Source: Adiantum capillus-veneris (lineage: Eukaryota > Streptophyta > Polypodiopsida > Polypodiales > Pteridaceae). Taken from it: a stretch of 64,000 nucleotides of DNA. Shown piece by piece: positions 63,141-64,000 of this stretch. The notes beneath the pieces were generated by a model. The model ran no database searches, was not told the origin of the DNA, and saw only the letters and a list, made by a program, of their open reading frames with translations. Position numbers and translations under genes: made by a program. The stretch is taken from positions 158,924,247 to 158,988,246 of the forward strand of contig CM043943.1 in NCBI GenBank assembly GCA_014529385.2, in the 5' to 3' direction. Position 1 is the stretch's first letter. Each line of letters starts with the position of its first letter.

Positions 63141-64000
63141 TACTCATTAGTTAGGTTACAAGTGGGTATGTAATTTGTTAGCCTCAAGGGACTTTGAATA
63201 TTGAATAGTAAGAAAGTCAAGTGCTGGTTTGAAGATCTTTTGCTTATCTAAACTAGACTCTAACTCAATAATAAGTTTCATAAGTTCCACGAATTGTCCT
63301 ATCTAGGCTCCAAAAGAGTCTTAATTGGTTTGTGCTAGATTCTAACTTCCTTGATGGGTAGAATCCTAGAAAAATGAGGCACTATAAGTTTTACCTTAGC
63401 TCAAATGGATTTTTCACTTAAACTCGACTGCAATTTGGCTATCTAGTCTTTGTCTCGATGGAGTTTAACACTAGATACATAGTAGTGATATTTAAGCTTC
63501 ATGTCTCTTCACTTGATCGAGATATGAGACCATACTTTCAAGGTCACCACTTGTCTTACCTAAAGACCAATGTGAGACATGGGAGCAAGAAAGCCATCCG
63601 ATATTGTTTTAAGGACTATTACATAGGCAATCAATAACTTAAGTAAAGCAAAAAACTTGGATCTTTCACAATTAATAACTTAAGTAAAGCCAAAAAGACT
63701 TGGATCTTTGACAGTTTTTTTCAAACTAAAAAAGCACAATCTCATGCTAACAAAACTATAAATCACAATTGAAAGGTTTGAACAAGAAAAAGATCAACAA
63801 TCTTAATAAGAAGGATACTTTTCATTTCATTTGATGATTACAAACTAAAATAAAGTCTCTCAAGAAATTGATAAACAAAAAATGTAGGTGACTGCTTCAT
63901 TATTTTGAGCAAAAATATCAAAATCTCTATTGATTGAGCTCCATCTAGTAGTATCCTTTGTAAGATCCTGCAAGAAGGAATAAAAAGAAAGATTTGTTAG
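63141..64000. other. Right-end spacer
   Basis: AT-rich; a short duplicated phrase (ATAACTTAAGTAAAGC near 63628 and 63675). No gene is supported. Confidence 0.5.

Overview
The window is nuclear DNA of a land plant with a large, repeat-rich genome. It carries Ty1/copia and Ty3/gypsy retrotransposons with plant-type domains, plant-type primer binding sites, long GA/CT microsatellites and AT-rich spacers. A Penelope-like element and a moss/fern/conifer-like transposase relic hint at a fern, lycophyte or conifer, but the sequence does not settle this. No intact host gene was found. The only host-like gene is a broken NIF/FCP1-type phosphatase fragment near 58.3-58.8 kb.

1-33.2 kb is one nested stack of retroelements, resolved by paired LTRs, target-site duplications (TSDs) and reading-frame continuity. 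The base is Gypsy-1, a minus-strand chromovirus (gag, RT, RNase H, integrase, chromodomain; initiator-Met-type PBS). Its left LTR is interrupted by Copia-1 (673-4448, 5' LTR outside the window). Its right LTR is split by Gypsy-2 (11108-33131, plus strand, 2.5-kb LTRs, two RNase H domains as in the Tat/Ogre lineage). Gypsy-2 is itself interrupted twice. A gag-only LTR element (15251-20167, here TR-GAG) lies in its gag region. An AT-rich DNA-transposon-like insert (22565-28707) lies in its second RNase H, and that insert carries a young minus-strand LTR element (22988-27835, here Element-3) with five tightly packed ORFs and no pol.

33.2-55.5 kb holds decayed pieces: a Penelope-like element with ~200-bp direct repeats (35968-39975), a Copia RT/RNase H tail (Copia-2), gag zinc-knuckle fragments, a LINE ORF1-like relic, a hairpin-forming minisatellite (50288-50706), a DDE-transposase-like relic (50830-52110) and a pol-less minus-strand Copia (Copia-3). 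55.7-63.1 kb is dominated by two related arrays of a degenerate repeat built on a 20-base core; the second array has a three-unit higher-order period of about 1.2 kb. The phosphatase fragment sits between the arrays.

Most interesting signals: (1) Gypsy-2 and TR-GAG share a small conserved ORF before gag, a similar PBS and a GA-loop hairpin just before the polypurine tract, with different stem sequences, which suggests a mobilisation partnership; (2) Element-3's five-ORF layout has an ATGA stop/start overlap and frame changes at T6 runs; (3) a plant Penelope-like element with no visible endonuclease domain; (4) the higher-order repeat arrays.
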